Counted from the first letter of the stretch, positions 25,201 through 33,121 are shown. The stretch is 64,000 nt of DNA from Rhodococcus sp. P1Y (GCF_003641205.1 NZ_CP032762.1:3720001-3784000); one strand, 5' to 3'. Numbers and translations: made by a program. Notes: generated by a model not told the origin, from the sequence alone.

Positions 25201-28046
25201 AGCTTCCGGATCTGACGGTCGAAGGATTCGATTTCGACGCCCCGGTTGCCAAGCAGGATCTGCAACTGCTGCTGTCGGAGACGTTCGATGCCACTGGCAA
25301 CGCGGCAGGCATCGAAGGTGCTGTCGACTACGCAGTCTCGCTGTTCGACGCATCGACCGCGGCGTCGTTCGCGGATCGGTTCGTGAGGGTGCTCGACGCT
25401 GTTGTCGGAGATCCTGTCTCGCCCGTCGGCGACGTCGATATCCTCGGGCCGACGGAACACCCGCGTTTCGCTCCAGCCAGGGGCGACGAGGGTGCGGAGG
25501 AGAAGTCGTGGCCGCAGATCCTGGCTGCCGCGGCCGCGAACAATCCCGACGGCGTGGCCGTCGAATACGGCGATGTCGGACTGACTTACCGCGACCTCGA
25601 CGAGTGGTCGACGCGAATCGCGCGGATGCTGATCGATTTCGGTGTCGGACCCGAGACGTTCGTCGCGCTGGCACTGCCACGCTCGATCGAGTCGATTCTG
25701 TCGATCTGGTCCGTTGCCAAGACCGGGGCTGCATTCTTGCCTGTCGATCCGAACTATCCGACGGATCGCATCGCACACATGCTCGATGATTCCCGTGCGC
25801 CCATCGGAATCACCGTGCGCAGTCATCGGGGTGCACTACCCGATTCGATCACGTGGCTTGTGGTGGACGACGAGGACTTCACTGCGGACATCAAGCGATA
25901 CCCGACGGATCCGGTGTCCGATGCCGATCGCACGACACCGCTGCACTTGGACAATCCGGCGTACCTGATCTACACCTCGGGCTCTACCGGACGTCCGAAG
26001 GGTGTTGCGGTCCGCCATCGTGGACTCACGAACCTCGAGGACGAGGTCACGCTCCGGTTCCACCCCACCCGCGAGTCCCGGATCTCGCATATCGCGTCGC
26101 CGAGTTTCGACGCCTCGGTGTACGAGCTCACGATGGCATTCGGCGTGGGTGCCACGGTCGTTATCGTGCCTCCCGGAATTTTCGGCGGTGACGAGCTGGC
26201 AGATCTGCTCGAACGCAGCCGGGTGACCCACGCGTTCCTGACGCCTGCTGCACTGGCGTCCATCGACCACACACGGTTGGCGGACGTGGGTGTCCTCGCC
26301 GTGGGCGGCGAGGCATGTACGCCGGAACTCGTCTCACGGTGGGCACCGGGCCGAATGATGTTCAACGGCTACGGACCGACGGAGACCACCATTCAGGCAA
26401 GCGTCGGTGGCCCGTTGATGCCGGGCAAGATCATCGACGTCGGTAGTCCCGCAATAGGATTCAGGTTCCTGGTGCTCGACGCGCGACTGCGTCCTGTGCC
26501 GATGGGTGTGCCCGGTGAGCTCTACATCGCTGGACCCGGAACAGCGCGAGGATACGTCGATCGCTTCGGCCTGACCGCCGAACGCTTCGTCGCCGACCCG
26601 TACGGCGCGGAGGGCGAACGTATGTACCGCACGGGTGACGTCGTACGGTGGACCGGCGATCACACGATCGAATTCGTCGGTCGCAGTGACTTCCAGGTGA
26701 AGGTTCGCGGTTTCCGAATCGAACTCGGTGAGATCGATTCGGTTCTCACCGACCATCCTTCGCTGAACTTCGCAGCGACGGTGGGCCATACCGCACCGTC
26801 CGGGGACACCGTGCTGGTGTCGTACGTCCGAGTCGTGGACGGGCACGGAATCGATGTCGCCGAGGTTTCCGAGTACGTGGCGTCTATCCTGCCGCGGCAC
26901 ATGGTCCCCACGGCGATCGTCGTTCTCGACGAGATCCCGTTGACACCGGTGGGCAAACTCGATCGACGGGCTCTGCCTGTTCCCGAATTGACCGCCACTA
27001 CCGTGCCGTACCGCGCTGCTACGACCCCGACCGAACAGGCCGTCGTCGACGTCTTCGCCGACATCCTTGGCGTCGAACGCGTCGGTCTCGACGACAACTT
27101 CTTCGACCTGGGCGGAACATCGCTCGTCGCAACACGTGTCGTGCCTGCCCTCGAGGCAGCGACCGGTGTCCGGGTGCCGTTGCAGTCGCTGTTCCTCGAT
27201 CCGACCGCGGCCGGGCTCGCCGCACGGATCGACGGCCACGACGCCGACACCTCGACGGGACTCGACAGCGCCTTCGGCGTGGTGATTCCGTTGCGCGCTC
27301 AGGGGAGTGGCACTCCGTTGTTCTGCATCCATCCGGGAATCGGACTGTCGTGGGGATACTCGGGAATTGTCAGGCATCTGGCCGAAGACCGGCCCGTGTT
27401 CGGCCTCCAGCTGCCGACGATCACCGAGGGTGGTTCGTTCGACTCGATCCAAGCGCTTGCGCAGCGCTACGCGTCCGAGATCCGCCGGGTGCAACCGGAG
27501 GGTCCGTACAACGTGCTGGGCTGGTCGCTCGGCGGTGCTATCGCACACGCGGTCGCGGTCGAATTGCGGCGTGCAGGCCAAGACGTCGAGTCCGTGACCA
27601 TCATGGACAGCTACGTCGACGACTCGGCTGAGTCGCCTCAGGGACGACTCAGCGTCGAGGAGCTCTTGGCCGGACTCGGCCTCGACCTCGCTGAGTCCGA
27701 GACCGAATCGCCGTTGACGTACGAGGGCGCAGTCGAGTTGCTGAACGCATCGTTCGGGCAGGAAACCGGATTGACTCCGGCTCACCTGGAGCGCATCAAC
27801 GACGGATTCGCGAACTCGACGGCCATCATGAATCGGTTCGTTCCCGACGTGTTCGACGGAGACATTCTGTTCTTCTCTGCAACGCAAGGCTCCGGTGACG
27901 GAATCGAGCGCGACCCGGAGCAATGGAATGAATTCGTTACCGGTCAGGTCCGAATTGAACCCATCGATTGTGCGCACAATCAAATGATCGAGCCAGACGT
28001 TCTCGAGCACATCGGCTCCGTGCTCGAGAACTACCTGGGAAACTGA
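1284..28046 (+). CDS. Seven-module nonribosomal peptide synthetase (8,920 aa)
   Basis: One polypeptide assembles a predicted heptapeptide. Domain order is C1-half C-A1-T1 / C2-A2-T2 / C3-A3-T3-E3 / C4-A4-T4 / C5-A5-T5-E5 / C6-A6-T6 / C7-A7-T7-TE. Every C and E domain keeps HHxxxDG (residues 152, 1443, 2510, 3576 E, 4071, 5111, 6194 E, 6694, 7740). The seven carrier serines are near 1254, 2324, 3387, 4928, 6004, 7553 and 8613. TE serine is 8748 in GWSLGG, with a candidate His in DCAHNQM. C1 and TE resemble EntF, which implies an acyl or aroyl starter delivered in trans. C4 and C6 follow E domains and carry SPLQSGxLFH, as DCL domains do. The ATG is preceded by GAAAGGG at 1271-1277. No MbtH-like protein, starter ligase or phosphopantetheinyl transferase is visible in the window. 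The product is unknown. Confidence 0.97.
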   Translation: MRAAVSGESQGSLPPGGSTSEGFPLSSAQRGMWFAQQLAPQVPVCIAQYVDLRGDLDVELLRKSTRQAGHEFQSAFIRLSEVDGEPVQVVDHSIDDSVDYMDLRSEPEPMAAAKAWIDENYTLPVDLTKDRLVSVWIIHVEDDRYLWYSKIHHVALDGYGAMTMVNRTAELYTAELEGRDALPAKAADLKKLYDLDQEYRSSSRFETDREYWAEHVGNAVSGGTLASNPGPTVAASKLESAALADDVVDALQDSDATKSATAAAVVIAAFACYLSRMTGQDEVLVNIPVSARTTALLRRSGGMLVNVAPLSIRVDPQGTVGELIQQVQLELMGALRHQRFSIEDIRRDLASRGLGSALIGPMVNVMLFHQEINLGPIAGEFNIVTSGPVEDLLVNIYQSGTPAKTFVDFRGNPNRYTNDDLASHHGSFIEVVQAFVEASPHDAVDEVHGPSSAVGVRRRAERAELAYWTSILADAPDPVAFPGITRQPENSRARDLRTVVSTIDGAVHRDLLTAAHRQNSSVLVAVHSALAVLLSRLSSESDVSIGVRTRSTGGNVVVLRASVDAAESFTSLVGRLRDVDSIALAHAGTSLESVSDSVNEVYPTRSGLVRVLLSFGVESPSADLDDIDVVVKVEETFDALGVPAGLSVGFTYDSSSADEHTVRAHSDRLTAVLTAVATDAAVTVGDVDIITESEREVLVPVRGGASVGGLLLSDVFADAVGLAGVDSLALVVADADASGGSARGTQSMSYGELDARSSMLAELLVARGVGVGSFVALGLRRSVEYVVAVWAVAKAGAAFLPVDPSYPVDRVSHMLSDSGAVVGVTVSEYASVLADAGPSVGWVELDSVDLVSTREEVVTLPVPSLDDAAYLIYTSGSTGVPKGVVVTHRGLADMAELERTKFGVEVGSRTLSFASTSFDASVLELVLAFCGGATMVIAPTDVFGGVELAEVLARESVSHAFVTPAALASVDPSGLDSLRVVVTGGDAAGSELVERWAVGRSMFNAYGPTEATVFSSVSAPMTPAVAIDIGSPITGSQQLVLDSRLRPVPVGVAGELYLSGPGVARGYHARFGLTAERFVAAPFGVGERMYRTGDVVRWNGSGALEYVGRSDFQVKVRGFRIELGEIDSVLAARSEVDFVTTLGVDGPAGNTVLVAYVLPVTGSVIDVEALREHATAALPSHMIPSAFVVLESIPLTPAGKLDRRALPAPDLERTSEFRAPRTDRERRIAEVFADLLGNARVGIDDSFFDLGGNSLVATRLIARVNADLGTGLRVLDLFEAPTVEALSVRAEQTAGSSTRPPLVAGVRPEVLPLSQAQQRMWFINQFDTSSPAYNIPLAVQLTGELDISALGAAVDDVVARHESLRTTFPTVGELPRQNIHDVDRSAFTFDVVSLPEGDMSARIAADALHGFDVTVDRPFRARLYNLITDDGTSNRFVLTIVVHHIAADGASMAPLAVDVMTAYSARVDGNAPTWAPLTVQYADYAVWQHSLMGDESDPESLVSRQLAFWSQTLADVPDVLPLPIDRPRPPQQSIAGSTRHFEIPADLRADLARLGADNDATLFMVVHSALALLLARLSGTEDIVVGTPIAGRGEAGLDNLVGMFVGTIVLRSTVSPHVSFTDLLAATRARDLAAFDNTDVPFERLVEELAPSRSTDHSPLFQVLLEFQNNETVHLELAGLAVDFSELDTGTTKFDLQLRVDEQVSATGASTAAFTYSTALFDASTIDNFVGRFLRLLRSVTESPAAPLRDIEILSVAERETVLQEWNSTEHALPSVVGDDPTLGSLFDLQVARSPYSIALVFDDEHVTYRELDERANQLARHLVSLGVGPESHVGLAIRRSTDLLIGMYAIVKAGGAYVPIDPDHPVDRSSYVLDSAKPVCILTTSRDWIDVSVATPVLAIDLIDVSDRPTAPLSARDRLGVVTGRNTAYVIYTSGSTGRPKGVAVTHEAIVNRLLWMQDQYKLEPSDNVLQKTPATFDVSVWEFFWALQVGAKLVIAAPDGHRDPEYLSRLILRERITTLHFVPSMLSVFVDGAHPEDCESLRLVFCSGEALPPAAVDAFSNFSDAALHNLYGPTEAAVDVTYYHCATTDSTSIPIGAPVWNTRVFVLDASLKPAPIGAPGELYLAGVQLARGYVGRGDLTSDRFVADPYGESGSRMYRTGDLVRWRADGNIEYIGRTDFQVKLRGLRIELSEIEAALLRQPSVGQAVAIVHRTVSTGEILVAYVVPARDVEFESAAVIDSVAASLPSYMVPSLLVELSEFPLNASGKLDRKLLPEPVFGLSDDEIIAPSNPIEEIIASEFVDLLGGDPVGVTQNFFAVGGNSLVAMRLVARINSALGSTLTVRDLFDAPTVRALASTVESQGYRTDPKPALVPIERPSAVPVSLAQQRMWFINQFDTSSAAYNVAFAMRMTGRLDLDALQSAVGDVIDRHESLRTVFPLTDDGPVQSILESHQALPDLTAVRAESEEQVAELVAEVVTTGFDVSSSVPVRARLIEVAENEHVLAFVVHHISSDGFSTAPLARDLIVAYSARTLGEVPTAAPLPVQYADYSLWQRSFLGSESDPSSLMSSQLAFWVEALSGAPEVIELPADRPRPTESSFSGAVVEFHIGADVHQRMAAVASSHDSSVFMIVHASLTVLLSTLSASTDISVGTPISGRGDAALDDLVGMFVNTLVLRTEVDPAATFEDLLTQVRSADLAAFTHADIPFERIVDALDPVRSTAHTPLFQVMLEFQHTDRPNIELPGLNVQAMELADDIANFDLQLTVSESFDAEGAPVGIDASFRYATDLFDRSTVEQFAARFQSILDTVTADPSGAVGDVDLLSPEEYSALTPVRGPEPGAEQLLPEILADAVQSAGPSALALVFDGGDMTYGELDFRSSQLARMIIDHGVGPGDVVALALPRGADAIVAVWATAKAGAAFLPVDPTYPTDRITHMITDSGAALGLTSMADNAQLAALSDSIVWVVLDDPRFCSVTAEFSADPITDADRVEPLRSDDAAYLIYTSGSTGVPKGVVVTHRGLANLAAEERQRFEVSPGSRTLAFASPSFDASILEFILAFGAGATMVIAPPAMYGGPDLARLLKDQEVTHAFVTPAALASVDPAGLSALRIIATGGDACPPDLVSKWAPGRKMFNAYGPTEATIFSSISDELKPGTPVDIGAPTIGFAEVVLDSRMKPVPVGVPGELYLAGPALARGYHGRLSLTAERFVANPFGSTGSRMYRTGDVVRWNASGALEFVGRSDSQVKVRGFRIELGEIDSVLAAHPAIDFVTTAGVKGPAGNTILVAWFVPKSGSAVDGDALREHVAASLPAHMVPTAFVPMASIPLTPAGKLDRRALPEPTFELRSETSRDADTQVEKLLAGLFAEVLRLDSVGIDDSFFALGGDSIMSIQLVSRAKAAGLVLTPRDVFERKTVAALAEVALATDSASVAVLDELPGGAVGDVPLTPIIRWMIERTHVFDRHTQTALLTLPTGIERNVLEGTIQTVLDHHDMLRARLRHEHDEWTMDVQPVGSVAAAAVLHRVTVDAATGEEFSSLAAAELDRAAGRLDPATGSMMQFVWFATDADSGRLLIVAHHLVVDGVSWRVLVPDLATAWSQINAGEQPSLLPVGTSMRRWSHGLLETVDSRRAELPLWEQTLAGSDPMVGTRRLDSSIDVYSTTSKVEIALPSDVTEALLTTVPEVFHGSVNDGLMAGLALAVGAWRRANGIDSTDALVSLEAHGREDHVVPGADLSRTIGWFTTIYPVRIDLLGIDLDDALAGGPAAGELIKSVKERLLAVPDHGIGFGMLRYLDDDSRDRLSQYGSPQISFNYLGRYSAGVPENLRGVGWLPVDDDGIGDVQNQDLPVSAVLDINAVTVSGREGDSLEASFAYPSGVLERSDVELLASLWVKALTALARHSGSDNAGGFTPSDLELVALDQKSITDVERRYPNLVDIWSMSPLQSGMLFHAELSDQTVDAYIVQLVLELTGTVDGQRLRRAAQVLLNRHSNLRTAFVHDLEGEAIQVVARGVEVPWTDVDLSGRGESAGAAELDRILAADRSTRFNMAEAPLLRFTFIRTGDSHWRLVLTNHHILIDGWSTPLIIRELLTLYATDADDSVLPRVPAYRDYLAWMNRRDGASARAAWTAALTGLSEPTLLTPIESRRQESTRAGRGLTFLDARDTDRLKAVARDRGVTVNTLVQAAWGTVLATLTGRTDVLFGATVSGRPPEINDIESMIGLFINTLPVRVTLDPNETLGEFIGRLQSEQAGLLDHHYLGLTEIQRAVGPVVAFDTLTVFESYPVDRAGLSDETDIAGLRVSGIVDGSDTAQYPLTLVAMVDDRLHLEAKYLPELFDAETIDGILARIVRVLEAFATRPELEVARLQLLSESERNALMPVRGGVSVDGSLLSDIFASAVSVAGTDGIALVAPELAHAESGAVSMTYGELDARSTGLATVLISRGVGVGSYVAVGLRRSVEYVVAVWAVAKAGAAFLPVDPSYPSDRIAHMVSDSGAVVGVTVSEYASVLADAGPSVDWVELDSVDLVSTREEVVTLPVPSLDDAAYLIYTSGSTGVPKGVVVTHRGIANFAEDERTRFGITTDSRVLSFASTSFDASVLELVLAFCGGATMVIAPTDVFGGVELAGVLARESVSHAFVTPAALASVDPSGLDSLRVVVTGGDAAGSELVERWAVGRSMFNAYGPTEATVFSSVSAPMTPGVAIDIGSPVRGFAVVVLDAMMRPVPVGVAGELYLSGPGVARGYHARFGLTAERFVAAPFGVGERMYRTGDVVRWNGSGALEYVGRSDFQVKVRGFRIELGEIDSVLASRSEVDFVTTLGVDGPAGNTVLVAYVLPVAGSVIDVEALREHAAAALPSHMIPSAFVVLESIPLTPAGKLDRRALPAPQLLGGAEHREPTTESERAIAGVFAEVLGLDSVGIDDNFFDLGGDSLSATRVTSRVNSSLGTAITVRALFESPTVATLAVRAQTEDGTHPRPVLEPVVRPDVVPLSQAQQRMWFINQFDTSSPAYNIPLAVQLTGELDVAALGAAVGDVLDRHETLRTTFPMAGESPRQLIHPFEDSFTFVAVQIGEADLTTRVLTDAARGFDVTVDSPFRATLYRVSEDRHVLAIVVHHIAADGASMAPLAADVMVAYSSRVAGTAPLWRPLDVQYVDYTLWQRSLLGDESDPQSLAARQLAFWSKTLADVPDSLTLPTDRPRPARPSLRGASVTFDVPAQTHAALVGVARRAQSTMFMTVHAVWSMLLARLSGTTDIVVGTPIAGRGEAGLDALVGMFVGTLALRTEVSPHATFDELLAATRAADLAAFDNTDIPFERLVDVLAPSRATDRSPLFQVLLEFQNNEPAHLELPGLDVRGLEFDAGVAKFDLQLTVSERYDSDGAAAGISMALTYATDLFDERTVREFADRFTALVDGVASAPETAVGDIEILSKSELTALRTEFNHAGVRPSDETLTARFSSAALRFPDHTAVVFGTERYTYARLEERANQLARHLVSVGVGPETLVAVAMPRNADLIVVLLAVLKAGGGYLPVDVTYPADRLAFMLEDAQPVCVVSTVADIESVPAQGVTPVLVDEPETAAAIASLASGALTASELNGESTAGSIAYVIYTSGSTGRPKGVQVTHQTVATLFENTIDKFGFDETDVWTMFHSYAFDFSVWELWGPLLHGGTLVVVDYYTARSPELFRELLVSEQVTVLNQTPTAFYQFAEADRTAPSESERLSLRYIVFGGEALDLGQLGRWYARHPEDSPVLVNMYGITETTVHVSHLPLTEDFAASASASVIGQAIPGLAVSVRDDRLRLVPPGVTGEMYVSGGQLSRGYLGRTGLSSTRFVADPDGASGDRMYRTGDTARWNRDGQLEYLGRSDMQVQLHGFRIELGEIESALLDSDGVAQAVVSVRDDGAGDRLVGYLVPEVGRTLDTTAVLDQVSTTLTSYMVPAALVVLAELPLTANGKLDRKALPAPDFSSRVTQSRAPASEIEQSLSTLFAEVLGLDSVGVDDSFFALGGDSIMSIQLVSRAKAAGLVIAPRDVFERKTVAGLAEVVALAEDAEVVVLEELPGGGVGELPLTPIVQWMLERSEQFGRYTQTALLQLPPAIERPVLERTVQAVLDTHDMLRAQLSKGVDGEWTESVAPVGSVPASSVLHHVDVDAVVGDEFSQIAARELDAAADRLDPAVGRMVQMVWFESPAGAGRLLVVAHHLVIDGVSWRILVPDLATAWSQIVSGTEPVLAETGTSMRRWATGLVEVAATRTDEIDLWTDILSGDDPDIGSRPLDPTVDVDATVERIRASLPASVTEHLLTTVPEKFHGSVNDGLLAGLALALVAWRNERGSSVSDALVSLEGHGREDGVVPGADLGRTIGWFTTIFPVRLDLVGIDVDDALAGGNAAGELIKAVKEQLLKIPDHGIGFGMARYSTPVGREALGGFAKPQVSFNYLGRFSTGSSEGMEDVGWIPVSDLTLGDAQNPNMPVPALLDINAVTNTTDAGPVLDATFAFPSGVLAASDVNRLIELWVQALTALTTHADASTSGGYTPSDLDLVDIDQSTITVLEQQFPGLDDVWSMSPLQSGLLFHARLAGEVTGEVDLGVDAYMVQLGLELRGVVDADRMKAAAQALLDRHANLRTAFVHNASGESVQIVQTGIDVPWSHVDLRGSEDPSSDLEAVLEQDRAVRFVLDRAPLLRFTLITKAEGEWRLLLTNHHILLDGWSTPLLIKELLTLYATAGDDSMLPRVPAYRDYLSWMRRRDASVSKAEWTRALAGVEEPTLLADADRGRQLQGTSVESTHSLSREVTASLRDLAAQRGATLNTIVQSAWGVVLAALTGRDDVVFGATVSGRPPEIPGIESMIGLFINTLPVRISLDPAEALGDLVDRVQSEQASLLDHHYLGLTDIQRAAGNGVSFDTLTVFESYPVDRAGLSEETDIAGLRVADVLGADAAHYPFTLVASVDDRLHLKVKYLPELFSDSDIERIIARVVRVLDAVVTDDRVPLARVGLLDSAERAALAPVFGPEGGSTKLLAHIFENAAVVASGRTAVRFGETTLSYDELDDRSSRLARVLLARGVSVESFVALGLPRSIESVVAVWAVAKTGAAFVPVDPGYPRDRIEHMVADSGAEFGIAVSSRVGDLPDALAGGNEWLVLDDADVIAELEAQSPLPLKEHERVSGLTVQSTAYAIYTSGSTGLPKGVVVTHSGLENFSHEQNERYSITLESKTLHVSSPSFDASVLEYLLAFGAGATMVVVPPTVYGGEELHEILSREQVTHAFITPSALASVNPVGLESFQHVVVGGEAVPAELVAKWAPGRRLYNGYGPTETTIMSNISDPIDPAGPLTIGGPIRAVHEVVLDRRLQPVPIGVQGELYLAGAGLARGYHDRPGLTAERFVANPFGAPGERMYRTGDVVRWTSDYTVEYVGRSDFQVKVRGFRIELGEIDAVLATHPSVDFVATIGTDGPSGATVLVAYVRSAVVGESIDHAELTSHASATLPGHMVPSVIVQLDSIPLTPVGKLDRRALPTPEFSVGFGDYLPPRTPAETAVAEIFADTLGADRMGALDNFFDRGGDSLSATRVIARVNAALGTRLGVRAIFEAPTVAALAGLADEAGEGERRPVLRAAPRPTRIPLSLAQQRMWFINRFDPTSPAYNVPLVVKLTGSLDTSALRFAVSDVLERHESLRTTFPSTDLGPEQYIHHAADVLPEIEISAVGQDELEPRLVKFAGIGFDVTTEIPIRLALYRIEGTQQTTHVLAVVVHHIAADGASMAPLARDVMVAYSARTAGAEPSWAPLEVQYADYTMWQRSLLGSEDDPTSIAGRQIGFWREALAGVPDLLPLPTDRQRPTTQDFRGGRVKFDIDADLHQRIATFARERNATMFMVVHSAFAATLARLSGIDDIAITTPVAGRGEAALDDLVGMFVNTLVLRTIVDAGESFDALLARVVESDLEAFGHTEIPFERIVEVVNPARSTSYAPLSQVALSFQNNTKAQLELPDLTVEGFDFDAPVAKQDLQLLLSETFDATGNAAGIEGAVDYAVSLFDASTAASFADRFVRVLDAVVGDPVSPVGDVDILGPTEHPRFAPARGDEGAEEKSWPQILAAAAANNPDGVAVEYGDVGLTYRDLDEWSTRIARMLIDFGVGPETFVALALPRSIESILSIWSVAKTGAAFLPVDPNYPTDRIAHMLDDSRAPIGITVRSHRGALPDSITWLVVDDEDFTADIKRYPTDPVSDADRTTPLHLDNPAYLIYTSGSTGRPKGVAVRHRGLTNLEDEVTLRFHPTRESRISHIASPSFDASVYELTMAFGVGATVVIVPPGIFGGDELADLLERSRVTHAFLTPAALASIDHTRLADVGVLAVGGEACTPELVSRWAPGRMMFNGYGPTETTIQASVGGPLMPGKIIDVGSPAIGFRFLVLDARLRPVPMGVPGELYIAGPGTARGYVDRFGLTAERFVADPYGAEGERMYRTGDVVRWTGDHTIEFVGRSDFQVKVRGFRIELGEIDSVLTDHPSLNFAATVGHTAPSGDTVLVSYVRVVDGHGIDVAEVSEYVASILPRHMVPTAIVVLDEIPLTPVGKLDRRALPVPELTATTVPYRAATTPTEQAVVDVFADILGVERVGLDDNFFDLGGTSLVATRVVPALEAATGVRVPLQSLFLDPTAAGLAARIDGHDADTSTGLDSAFGVVIPLRAQGSGTPLFCIHPGIGLSWGYSGIVRHLAEDRPVFGLQLPTITEGGSFDSIQALAQRYASEIRRVQPEGPYNVLGWSLGGAIAHAVAVELRRAGQDVESVTIMDSYVDDSAESPQGRLSVEELLAGLGLDLAESETESPLTYEGAVELLNASFGQETGLTPAHLERINDGFANSTAIMNRFVPDVFDGDILFFSATQGSGDGIERDPEQWNEFVTGQVRIEPIDCAHNQMIEPDVLEHIGSVLENYLGN
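2679..3350 (+). other. Vestigial condensation half-domain inside module 1
   Basis: Residues about 467-690 ([12 protein letters not shown] through VGDVDI) align with the C-terminal subdomain of the later LCL condensation domains, which begin there with [11 protein letters not shown] and end with the same GD(V/I)(D/E)I linker. The N-terminal subdomain carrying HHxxxDG is absent. The segment lies between a complete C1 and A1, so it looks like the remnant of an LCL domain whose front half was lost or replaced. It may still serve as a C-A docking platform. Confidence 0.75.
3741..4912 (+). repeat. Duplicated adenylation segment, copy 1 (A1)
   Basis: This segment matches 14763-15934 at a constant offset of 11,022 bp (3,674 codons). 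By my reading 3741-3940 differs from 14763-14962 at a single base. Similarity continues with mostly silent changes, broken by variable stretches near 3941-4013 and 4375-4420. Codon use inside is unusual, with many TTG, GTG and GGT codons (for example ttggaattggtgttggcg), unlike the CTC/GTC-rich flanks. Confidence 0.9.
5200..8395 (+). other. NRPS module 2: C-A-T, predicted L-Ser
   Basis: C2 is an LCL type ([20 protein letters not shown] at 1443). A2 carries [25 protein letters not shown] and [11 protein letters not shown], giving code D-V-W-H-F-S-L-V-D-K. That is a well-known serine code, close to EntF's. T2 has VGGNSL with Ser 2324. Confidence 0.88.
8400..12990 (+). other. NRPS module 3: C-A-T-E, D-residue of unknown identity
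   Basis: C3 is an LCL type with HHISSDG at 2510. A3 gives code D-A-L-F-A-G-A-I-F-K, a relative of A1/A4 and not assignable with confidence. T3 has the GGDSI motif typical of carrier domains that feed an E domain (Ser 3387). E3 (about 3442-3880) has [11 protein letters not shown] with the active His pair at 3576. Confidence 0.85.
13060..16200 (+). other. NRPS module 4: DCL C-A-T, same code as module 1
   Basis: C4 has the DCL signature [13 protein letters not shown] and HHILIDG at 4071. A4 reads D-A-L-F-V-G-A-V-F-K, identical to A1, and its DNA is nearly identical to A1 over long blocks. T4 has LGGDSL with Ser 4928. Confidence 0.85.
14763..15934 (+). repeat. Duplicated adenylation segment, copy 2 (A4)
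   Basis: Second copy of the segment at 3741-4912. The 11,022-bp offset also holds for the carrier serine codons (5043 and 16065) and for a block at the start of the following C domains (5231 and 16253). This suggests that an A-T-C unit was duplicated or homogenised rather than A alone. Confidence 0.9.
16200..20850 (+). other. NRPS module 5: C-A-T-E, predicted D-(allo-)Thr
   Basis: C5 is an LCL type (HHIAADG at 5111). A5 has [26 protein letters not shown] and [11 protein letters not shown], giving code D-F-W-N-V-G-M-V-H-K, a classical threonine code. T5 (GGDSI, Ser 6004) is followed by E5 with HHLVIDG at 6194, so D-allo-Thr is expected. Confidence 0.87.
20910..24085 (+). other. NRPS module 6: DCL C-A-T, unassigned substrate
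   Basis: C6 has [13 protein letters not shown] and HHILLDG at 6694. A6 gives code D-A-L-F-V-G-G-I-M-K, which I cannot assign. T6 has RGGDSL, with Arg in place of the usual Leu before the GG (Ser 7553). Confidence 0.83.
24090..28046 (+). other. NRPS module 7: C-A-T-TE, unassigned substrate, chain release
   Basis: C7 is an LCL type with HHIAADG at 7740. A7 reads D-A-Y-F-A-G-G-I-Q-K, the most divergent of the A1-like group. T7 has LGGTSL (Ser 8613). The thioesterase (about 8678-8920) has [17 protein letters not shown] (Ser 8748), MDSYVDD and CAHNQM, and resembles the EntF TE. Hydrolysis or macrocyclisation, perhaps through the Ser2 or Thr5 hydroxyl, is possible. Confidence 0.85.
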
Positions 28047-28135
28047 GCGCCTTTGTGCACTGAAATCGGCATTGTGGGAATATCATTTGGGCGAAGAAGT
28101 GTAATAGTTCATCCGACAACGGTCTGGGGATGCGT

Positions 28136-28747
28136 GTGAAAAGAATGAAGTCAGTGGCGACAGCGGCAGTGACCCTGCTGGCGGCCACTTCGGTGACCAT
28201 TGCCTTGGGTGGGGGAACGGCAAATGCTGATCCTACGGAGTCGATCGGTTACGAAACCTCGGTCACACCGGAAGGTGCAGTCAGCACCGTGCTCGATGCA
28301 GGCGCGTTTCGCGTCGATGCAGATTCCGACACGGTCGACGTCGTCGGCAGTTCCGGAACCGTTTTGGCGAGCCTGCCACTGACGTATTCGGTGAACGGCG
28401 CAACCTATTCCATCGCGCCCGCCATTGTGGGGGAGAGGCAATTGCTGCTCACCCCGCAGCCCGCCGCCGCGCTGGTGAATCAGGTCGCAGGCCCTGTCAG
28501 CAAGCAGGCTGCGCTCGACAATGCAATTAATCAGATCGTGATCGGATACACCAACGGTGGTGCAATCGGCACTGCAGTCGGAGCCGGACTTGGCTTTGCC
28601 ATCGGTTGTGTGTCGATCTTCCCGAACTTCATCGCAGGCTGCATCATCGGCACCGCGATCGGCGTCGTTGCAGGCACGATCATCGGAACGGTCAACGCAA
28701 ATCCGAACGTTCAGCCGGCAGTGTTCGAGTACTTCGCAACTCCCTAG
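28136..28747 (+). CDS. Secreted Gly-rich protein of the actinobacterial DUF8020-like type
   Basis: This is a protein of about 203 aa with a signal peptide (basic start, then SVATAAVTLLAATSVTIAL, cleavage after TANA). A beta-type segment (ISYETSV-like, TVLDAGAFRVDADSDTVDVV, LPLTYSVNG) comes next, and then a Gly/Ala/Ile-rich membrane-like half with two cysteines (GCVSIF, AGCIIG). I recall this layout from exported Rhodococcus/Nocardia proteins grouped as DUF8020; the family name is from memory. Three starts are possible. ATG 28130 touches its own GGGG, while GTG 28136 has proper spacing from GGTCTGGGG (28121-28129); ATG 28145 is the third. It lies 89 bases after the synthetase stop on the same strand, so it may be co-transcribed. 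Function unknown; a role in export or self-protection is speculation. Confidence 0.75.
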   Translation: MKRMKSVATAAVTLLAATSVTIALGGGTANADPTESIGYETSVTPEGAVSTVLDAGAFRVDADSDTVDVVGSSGTVLASLPLTYSVNGATYSIAPAIVGERQLLLTPQPAAALVNQVAGPVSKQAALDNAINQIVIGYTNGGAIGTAVGAGLGFAIGCVSIFPNFIAGCIIGTAIGVVAGTIIGTVNANPNVQPAVFEYFATP

Positions 28748-28760
28748 CTGTCAGGAAACG

Positions 28761-28795
28761 AAGCCCGGCGGAACCTCAGACGTCCCGCCGGGCTT
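28761..28795. terminator. Bidirectional terminator between NRPS-side genes and pap operon
   Basis: AAGCCCGGCGG (28761-28771) pairs perfectly with CCGCCGGGCTT (28785-28795) around a 13-nt loop, with TGTTTT after it on the plus strand. It separates two convergent genes. The right arm lies inside the last codons of the minus-strand gene. Confidence 0.85.
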
Positions 28796-30839
28796 TGTTT
28801 TGCGTAGACCCGGCGAGCGCGCGACGCATCGAGACTGCTTTCACCATCGTTTCCTGAAATTCTTCTTCGGGATCGGACAGGGCGACGATCGCGCCGCCCA
28901 CACCGAACGTCACCTCGTGCTCGGTCGACACGATCGTGCGGATCACAATCGAGAAGTCGGCAGTCCCTGTCAGTGAGAAATAGCCCACCGCACCGGAATA
29001 CACACCGCGTGGCCCGTCTTCCAGCTTGTCGATGATTGCCATCGTCCTGATCTTCGGTGCACCCGTCATAGATCCGCCGGGGAAAGCCGCACTGATGCAG
29101 TCGACAGCGGAGGCGTCGTCACGCAGACGTCCGCGGACTGTGGATACCAACTGGTGGACCGGCGCGTAGGTCTCGATGTCGAACAACTTCGGTACGTGGA
29201 CCGACCCTGGTACACAGACGCGGGCCAGGTCGTTGCGTACCAGATCCACAATCATCAGGTTCTCGGCCTTGTCCTTCTCGTTGCCGACGAGATCGGCCTT
29301 GAGAAGTTCGTCTTCCTCCGGCGTGCCGCCGCGGGGACGCGTGCCCTTGATCGGCTTCGACTCCACCACTCGGTCCGCGTCGATCTTGAGAAAACGTTCG
29401 GGTGATGCGCTCGAAATCGACACGTCGGTGAATCCGAGGAACGCACTGTACGGAGTCGGGTTGATCTCTCGCAGATAGGTGTACGTCTCCAACGCGTCGA
29501 TGGGCCCGGGGAACGACGCGACGTTGGTCAGACACACCTCGTACGTTTCACCCGACCGAATCTCTGCGAGGCACTGCTCGATCAATCCGAGATACTTCTC
29601 GCGGACGTGGCGCAGTTGTAGATCCGCCTCGAACGCCGGGGCAAGCAAGGGGGTCGGCTGACGACGTGACGCAGTGGGGGTGTCCACCAAAGCGCCGATC
29701 GATGCTGCAACCGAGTCGAACCACGCGGCGGTCACCGGGTCCCCGTGCTCGAGAACGAGGGCCATCGCATAACACGTCTGCGCTTCGTGATCGAAAACCA
29801 GAGCGCGGTCGGCAAACACCATAGCCGCATCGGGAGTGGCGGCAGTGTGGACGAGCTGACCTCCGACGTCGGCCTTCAATTCGTAACCCAGATACCCGAT
29901 GTAGCCGAGAGCGAAAGCAAACGGCAGATCGTGTCGAGGCGGAACCGCACGTGTCTTCAGCTGTCGGTCGATGTATTCGAAGAAGGTCGAATCCACGGAC
30001 TCCGCTGATCCGTCGGCTCGCTCTACATGGACGCGTCTCTCGGCCACCCGGTACGTGATGTACTCCGCCAGCGGGCCGGAACAGTCGCCCATGATGGTGA
30101 ATCGGGAGCCGGCCTCCACAGCCGAACTTCCGTCGAGCCAGAAACTGTTCGCACCGGAAGCGAACAGGGCGGTGAACACCTGCTCGGTGTCGAATGTTCC
30201 CTCGATGCAAAGGGTTTCGAGCGAGTACGTCGACCTCGCCGGGGCGACGAACGAATGTTGCGCGGCGCGCGTCAAGTCACGGAAGTTGGCCAGGAGTTCG
30301 CGTCCGTACTCGGTGCTGATCGATTCAGGGTGGAACTGCACGCCCCACATCGGTCGGGTTCGGTGACGCACAGCCATGACGATGCCGTCCTCGGTCCACG
30401 CGCACGCTTCCAACTCGTCGGGCAGCTCGACAGCCGTCAACGAGTGGTATCGAACCACTGAGTACGGAGATGGGATTCCCGCGAACAGATCCGTTGCGTC
30501 GTGCGAGATGTCCGAGATGCGCCCGTGCATCGGGATCGGGGCTAGGTCGACCTCACCACCGAGGAGATGGCACATCGCCTGGTGGCCCAGGCACACGCCG
30601 AGAATCGGTAGATCGGTCTCCGTGATTGCTCGCGCGCTGATTCCCAGATCGTGAGGGGTACTCGGGCGACCTGGACCGGGCGATACGACGATGTTGTCGA
30701 ATGCAGCGAGATCGATCGATCCCCATTCGACGTCGTTGCGCACCACTACGGGTTCGACCCCGTTCACCTCTGACAACAAGCTGTAGAGGTTGTAAGTGAA
30801 CGAGTCGTAGTTGTCGATCAGCAGTGTGCGCACCGTCAT
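28776..30839 (-). CDS. papA: Aminodeoxychorismate synthase, fused amidotransferase/PabB type (PapA-like)
   Basis: The 687-aa protein has an N-terminal glutamine amidotransferase (NYDSFTYNL, SPGPGRP, nucleophile Cys in LGVCLGHQ, QFHPES) fused to a chorismate-binding domain (SASPERFL, PIKGTRPRG, DLVRNDLARV, GGSMTGAPK, YSGAVGY). Lys in PIKGT is the PabB hallmark, so the product should be 4-amino-4-deoxychorismate rather than anthranilate. The start is the ATG at 30839, preceded by AGGTGA; it lies 7 bases after the stop of the mutase gene, which favours translational coupling. Fused PabAB proteins serve folate synthesis, but next to a mutase they usually feed p-aminophenylalanine, as in chloramphenicol and pristinamycin pathways. 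The symbol is by analogy. Confidence 0.85.
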   Translation of the reverse strand: MTVRTLLIDNYDSFTYNLYSLLSEVNGVEPVVVRNDVEWGSIDLAAFDNIVVSPGPGRPSTPHDLGISARAITETDLPILGVCLGHQAMCHLLGGEVDLAPIPMHGRISDISHDATDLFAGIPSPYSVVRYHSLTAVELPDELEACAWTEDGIVMAVRHRTRPMWGVQFHPESISTEYGRELLANFRDLTRAAQHSFVAPARSTYSLETLCIEGTFDTEQVFTALFASGANSFWLDGSSAVEAGSRFTIMGDCSGPLAEYITYRVAERRVHVERADGSAESVDSTFFEYIDRQLKTRAVPPRHDLPFAFALGYIGYLGYELKADVGGQLVHTAATPDAAMVFADRALVFDHEAQTCYAMALVLEHGDPVTAAWFDSVAASIGALVDTPTASRRQPTPLLAPAFEADLQLRHVREKYLGLIEQCLAEIRSGETYEVCLTNVASFPGPIDALETYTYLREINPTPYSAFLGFTDVSISSASPERFLKIDADRVVESKPIKGTRPRGGTPEEDELLKADLVGNEKDKAENLMIVDLVRNDLARVCVPGSVHVPKLFDIETYAPVHQLVSTVRGRLRDDASAVDCISAAFPGGSMTGAPKIRTMAIIDKLEDGPRGVYSGAVGYFSLTGTADFSIVIRTIVSTEHEVTFGVGGAIVALSDPEEEFQETMVKAVSMRRALAGSTQNKARRDV

Positions 30840-30846
30840 CGCAAGA

Positions 30847-31164
30847 TCACCTGCCGCGTTCGCCGACAGAGGTACCCGCATCGATGATGAGATCTTCGAC
30901 TCGGCACGCCTCGCCGATCAACAACTCGTACACCCCGACGAGAAAGTCCTCGGACATTGCGTGTGTGCGCGCGAAGTCGCGCGCACGCTCTTGGACTACA
31001 CCGACACGATCGGGCTGCATCATCGGAATGTCGTACTCGCGTTTCACAAGTGCCACCCTGGAGCAGACTTCGATTCGATCTCGGATGTTCTCCAGCAGAC
31101 GTGCATCGATGGCGTCTAGCTCGGCTCGCAACGAGGTGAGTTGGGTATCGGGCTCTTCGGTCAC
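30847..31164 (-). CDS. papB: Chorismate mutase-type II protein, probable aminodeoxychorismate mutase (PapB-like)
   Basis: This 105-aa AroQ-fold helical protein has LRAELDAIDARLLENIRDRI, a Lys in ALVKREYDIPMMQPDR and a C-terminal helix ending in E. It would rearrange chorismate or, given its partner, 4-amino-4-deoxychorismate to 4-amino-4-deoxyprephenate. The GTG at 31164 is chosen because GAGGGGG lies 9 bases upstream; a longer frame to 31296 adds 44 residues without family character. It is the first gene of the operon with the PapA-like synthase. The dehydrogenase and aminotransferase needed to finish p-aminophenylalanine are not in the window. A plain chorismate mutase is the alternative. 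Confidence 0.75.
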   Translation of the reverse strand: MTEEPDTQLTSLRAELDAIDARLLENIRDRIEVCSRVALVKREYDIPMMQPDRVGVVQERARDFARTHAMSEDFLVGVYELLIGEACRVEDLIIDAGTSVGERGR

Positions 31165-31220
31165 GTGTAGTTGCCCCCTCGTTCCACAGTCGAATATCGC
31201 TTCCGATGTTTCGTCACGCG

Positions 31221-31249
31221 CACGAGTTGTAATCGTGATTTCACTCGTG
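31221..31249. promoter_or_regulatory. Dyad upstream of the mutase/synthase operon
   Basis: CACGAGT (31221-31227) and ACTCGTG (31243-31249) are inverted repeats 15 bases apart, in the AT-rich region about 60 bases upstream of the GTG at 31164. A regulator site is plausible; no regulator gene is nearby. Confidence 0.35.
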
Positions 31250-31404
31250 GTTGTTACCCGCGACGCGTAAACGAACTTGATCCACAATAATCGCACCGAG
31301 CCGAAGAATCTTCATCCTGACAATGACGAATCAATCACCGTTTGCTCGAATTTGACCGTCTCGGAATGGAAACAAACTCGAGTTCGCAAAAGCAAACAAA
31401 AAAT

Positions 31405-31439
31405 TGCACCGGGCGAATGTTTTGCATTCACCCGGTGCA
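31405..31439 (-). terminator. Rho-independent terminator of rbpA
   Basis: On the minus strand a 15-bp stem (31405-31419 with 31425-31439, one C/T mismatch) with loop TTTTG is followed by AATTTTTTGTTTGC. This is a classical strong terminator about 20 bases after the rbpA stop. Confidence 0.88.
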
Positions 31440-31459
31440 GTCAGCGATGTACTGCCGAA

Positions 31460-31798
31460 TCAGGCCCCGCGGCGCTTGACCTTGAGCAGATCCATACGCT
31501 CCTTCAGCAATTCCTCGAGCTCCTCCACGGAGCGACGCTCGAGCAGCATGTCCCAGTGGGTACGCGGTGGCTTGACCTTCTTCGCCTCGGGCGCAGTACC
31601 CTCCAGCAGGGACCCCTCCAGGCCGTTGCGGCACTGCCACGTTCCCGGAATCTCAGCGTCGTCCGCGAACGGAACGTCGAACTCCTCACCGTTGTCGCAG
31701 CGGTAACGCGCGACGCGGCGTGGTGCGAGGTCGTGGTCGCGGTCGGTCTCGTAGCTCACGGCGCCGAGACGGCTCCCTCTAAGTACGCGATCTGCCAT
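31460..31798 (-). CDS. rbpA: RNA polymerase-binding protein RbpA
   Basis: The 112-aa protein begins MADRVLRGSRLGAVSYETDR and is almost identical in pattern to the M. tuberculosis protein: YRCDNGEEFDVPFADDAEIPG, WQCRNGLEG, KKVKPPRTHWDMLLERRS, then a basic C-terminal helix. RbpA binds the beta subunit and sigma-A family factors, stabilises open complexes and moderates rifampicin sensitivity. The ATG at 31798 has a purine-rich GGGAGAGGA upstream; a longer frame to 31939 is not conserved. It is transcribed away from the divergent zinc-protein gene and has its own terminator. Confidence 0.97.
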   Translation of the reverse strand: MADRVLRGSRLGAVSYETDRDHDLAPRRVARYRCDNGEEFDVPFADDAEIPGTWQCRNGLEGSLLEGTAPEAKKVKPPRTHWDMLLERRSVEELEELLKERMDLLKVKRRGA

Positions 31799-31937
31799 TG
31801 TGTGGTCCTCTCCCTCTGTCGTACAAGTCATCAACGCTTCACCGGTGCGAATCGTTCCCGACCCGAATCGACGACACGGATGGATCCGCGCACACGCAGA
31901 GACGATTCTACCGTCACCCACCCGTAGGCTCGAGACC

Positions 31938-32270
31938 ATGTCAGGGAAGTCGCGTCGAGTCCACGCGTGCGCATGGTGTGGACGTGAGGTGGCAGATTCC
32001 GGAATGGGTAGGCGCAGGCGCTACTGCAGGCAATCATGCAGGCAGCGGGCGTACGAACACCGAAGCGCAGTCAAGGGCACATCCATCCCGGAGGACGCCG
32101 TCGTGCTCTCCGCCGACGAAGCATCCGCACTGATCGACCGAACATTCGAGGTCAGGTGTGCAGCCGAGGACGTCGCGACGGCGGTGTCCGAGGGCGCAGC
32201 CACAGATGAGCTGGTCCGTCTGTGCGCCGAGCTGATCAGCCGTGCCAAGGACGCCGAGCGACTGCGCTGA
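31938..32270 (+). CDS. Small zinc-ribbon-like protein (Rv2049c-like)
   Basis: The 110-aa protein starts MSGKSRRVHACAWCGREV and has a CAWC...YCRQSCRQRAYEHR cysteine/arginine block in residues 10-40, suggesting a zinc-binding, nucleic-acid-contacting head. An acidic helical tail follows (SADEASALIDRTFEVRCAAEDV, LVRLCAELISRAKDAERL). It is divergent from rbpA, the position its counterpart has in mycobacteria. Function unknown. The ATG at 31938 is chosen because upstream residues have no conserved character; no clear ribosome binding site is seen, so the message may be leaderless or nearly so. Confidence 0.8.
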   Translation: MSGKSRRVHACAWCGREVADSGMGRRRRYCRQSCRQRAYEHRSAVKGTSIPEDAVVLSADEASALIDRTFEVRCAAEDVATAVSEGAATDELVRLCAELISRAKDAERLR

Positions 32271-32275
32271 CGCCG

Positions 32276-33088
32276 TCACCGCGGCAGTGGCCACGTTCCG
32301 CCCGGATCCAGCACGACGGTGGATCTTCCGAGCAGTGTTGCTTCGGCCGCGAAGCTCTCTCCCGGATCGCGGAACAAGTGTGGACGCACCCGGGCAAGAC
32401 CGGCAGGCCAGAACGTTCCGTAATGGATCGGAATCGACATGCGAGCCTGCACGGCCGATGCGGCGGTCGCCGCGGAGCGGGGGTCCATGTGACCGCTGCC
32501 CAGACTCGGGCCCCACCCGCCCACGGGCAGAAGCGCTAGCTCGCAGGTCGGCACCCACTCCGACATGGCGTCGAACAACGCGGTGTCGCCTGCGAAGTAC
32601 ACGAGGGTAGAACCTTCGATCGTGTAGCCGAGCGCCTCGACATCACGAGCACCGTGGCGCCAACGACGACCGTCGTGTTCGGCGGGGACAGCGCTCACCC
32701 GTAGATTGCCGATCTCGACGCTGTCACCGACGGTCAGCTCGATCAGGGGACAGCCCAGTCGTCTGAGGGCGGGCAAGCGCCGAGGCGCACCGAGCGGAAG
32801 GACAATCGGTACCGACCTCGCGAGCAGCCTCAGCGACGGTAGATGAGTGTGGTCGGCATGAAGGTGCGAGAGCAGAACAGCATCGGGCGCGAGCACGGAA
32901 GCGGGAGGGCGTTCGCCCCGCCGTCGGACGAGGTGGCCCACACGGTTCGTCAACACCGGGTCGGTCAGCACCGTTGTTCGGTTCAGGGCGACCGCGACCG
33001 TCGCGTGCCCCCACCAGGCCACGCTGCCCTGTTCTACTCCATCGTGTTTCACTCGGCCGTCGGCCATGAGGTCTACGATTCCAGACAT
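32276..33088 (-). CDS. Metallo-beta-lactamase-fold hydrolase (UlaG/NAPE-PLD-like)
   Basis: A protein of about 270 aa. WWGHATVAV, LLSHLHADHTHLPS (the HxHxDH metal motif), PAEHDGRRW, VYFAGDTALFD and IPIHYGTF give the complete metal-ligand set of the UlaG-like branch of MBL-fold hydrolases. The substrate cannot be told from sequence; relatives act on phosphodiester or lactone bonds. ATG 33088 is chosen over ATG 33067 because AGGG lies upstream. It ends 5 bases from the convergent zinc-protein gene and starts 33 bases from the divergent phosphatase-like gene at 33122. Confidence 0.85.
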   Translation of the reverse strand: MSGIVDLMADGRVKHDGVEQGSVAWWGHATVAVALNRTTVLTDPVLTNRVGHLVRRRGERPPASVLAPDAVLLSHLHADHTHLPSLRLLARSVPIVLPLGAPRRLPALRRLGCPLIELTVGDSVEIGNLRVSAVPAEHDGRRWRHGARDVEALGYTIEGSTLVYFAGDTALFDAMSEWVPTCELALLPVGGWGPSLGSGHMDPRSAATAASAVQARMSIPIHYGTFWPAGLARVRPHLFRDPGESFAAEATLLGRSTVVLDPGGTWPLPR

Positions 33089-33121
33089 CGAGCAGACCCT
33101 GTCGGACTTTGGGGAGAGACC

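Noticed and set aside
32843..33121. Longer N-terminus for the phosphatase-superfamily gene
   Set aside because: It would overlap the divergent MBL-fold gene; the ATG at 33122 has an excellent ribosome binding site and begins the first membrane helix.
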